From CAVVMA01 sp963788205 (lineage in GTDB: Bacteria; Desulfobacterota; Binatia; Binatales; Binataceae): DNA of 64,000 bases. Under the pieces are notes generated by a model. That model made no database searches. It worked only from the letters and a program-made list of their open reading frames with translations, and had not been told where the DNA came from. Shown here piece by piece: positions 63,395 through 64,000 of the stretch. Each line of letters starts with the position of its first letter. The first letter of the stretch is position 1. The stretch is from positions 1,273,628 to 1,337,627 of the forward strand of contig CAWBGG010000002.1 of the NCBI GenBank assembly GCA_963788205.1. Direction: 5' to 3'. Made by a program: the position numbers and the translations under genes.

Positions 63395-64000
63395 GTGGCC
63401 AACAAGAAGGTGATTGTGATTCCGGGCGATGATGCCGCACCCGAGGCGGTGGCGGCGACGCTCGAAGTTCTGCGCCAATTGCGCCTGGAAATCGATTACG
63501 TCGAGTTTCCGGCGGGCGAGCGATGGGTTCGCGGCGAGACCGAGGCACAGGTCCGCGCCGGGATCGGATTCATCCGACTCCACGCTGTTCGGCGCCACCT
63601 CCGGCCAGGACCGGCGGGATCGGCTATCTGCGATGGGGCAAGCAGACTTACGCCAACGTGCGAGCAGATCCGCTACGCCAAGGGCTTTGCCAGCCCGCTC
63701 AAGTCGCCCGGAGGGAATCGATTTCGTAATCGTGCGCGAAAATCTGGAAGACGCTTACGTCTGCGTCGAAGGCAACCTTCCGGCCTGGCGCCGCTGGGAT
63801 CAAAGAAGAGCCGGATGACGCGCGCCCGCTCGACACCGCTGGGCGCGGCAAGTACGCGCTCAAGGTCATCACCGAGCGCAACTCCTGCGCCGGGTGGCCG
63901 AGTTCGCCTGCCGCCTCGCCGTCGAGCGCAAACGCCGCGGCGGCAAGGGCAAAGTCACCTGCTCTTCGAAATACAACATGCTCATCGAGGCCGACGGGCT
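63395..64000 (+). pseudogene. Isocitrate/isopropylmalate dehydrogenase-family protein, partial, many frame changes
   Basis: GTG start with GGAGG seven bases upstream, ANKKVIVIPGDDAAPEAV, then in shifting frames IDSSDSTLFGATSG, GGIGYLRWGKQTYANVR, QIRYAKGFASPLKSP, GIDFVIVRENLEDAYV and KVTCSSKYNMLIEADG. The family uses NAD(P) and a metal to decarboxylate 2-hydroxyacids with a beta-carboxylate; the substrate motif is not enough to name the member. It runs off the right edge, and about seven single-base changes are needed. Confidence 0.75.

Overview
The window reads as GC-rich, densely coded chromosome from an uncultured-type bacterium. The order rplU-rpmA-(LLM)-obgE-proB-proA-nadD-rsfS, a type III glutamine synthetase, a Sth-type transhydrogenase, small desulforedoxin-like proteins and at least four enzymes of the F420/deazaflavin type (two LLM-class oxidoreductases, a PPOX-family protein and a Ddn-like protein) suggest a deltaproteobacteria-like soil lineage such as Binatota/Desulfobacterota_B. 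That placement is inference; no rRNA or tRNA gene was seen.

Layout. 1-6.9 kb: a minus-strand RND efflux operon (membrane fusion protein, HAE1 pump, NodT-type outer-membrane lipoprotein) behind an isoprenylcysteine-methyltransferase-like gene. 7.1-13.0 kb: small oxidoreductase, GST, VOC and lipase genes with an FtsX-like permease. 13.1-19.4 kb: a secreted TIM-barrel hydrolase-like protein, glnN, sthA and an RMD1-family gene. 19.7-26.1 kb: a housekeeping run of ribosomal proteins L21/L27, ObgE, proline synthesis, NAD synthesis and ribosome silencing. 26.6-33.0 kb: a tight accessory operon: YbjQ-like, YidD-like, a TIR-TM-repeat protein, a patatin phospholipase and a SLOG plus membrane-effector protein. 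33.3-46.9 kb: THUMP-type methyltransferase, EF-P, exported repeat protein, signal peptidase I, YgfZ, a catabolic acyl-CoA operon, two tiny desulforedoxins, a ferritin-like protein and L28. 47-51.8 kb: two sensor kinases and a response regulator. 52-54.4 kb: F420-type and fumarylacetoacetase-type enzymes. 54.4-61 kb: a patchwork accessory zone with a beta-helix protein, gene remnants, a duplicated alcohol-dehydrogenase tail, small DNA-binding proteins and dispersed repeats. 61-64 kb: TPR and DUF971 proteins, then a GH88-like gene and an isocitrate/isopropylmalate dehydrogenase, both broken by many frame changes.

The most interesting system is the operon at 26.6-33.0 kb. It joins a predicted NAD-consuming TIR domain, placed on the inner face of a transmembrane protein whose outer part is four near-identical 154-residue repeats, with a patatin lipase and a nucleotide-sensor-like SLOG protein carrying four predicted membrane helices. 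The component families are known from prokaryotic conflict and immunity systems; I do not recognise this combination as a described one.

Caution: at least ten otherwise well-conserved genes carry a single-base frame change, mostly a net gain of one base, and the density rises sharply after 62.3 kb. This looks more like assembly or read error than gene decay, so such genes are given as single spans with the break located. Three families of short palindromic or direct repeats are present (two copies each).
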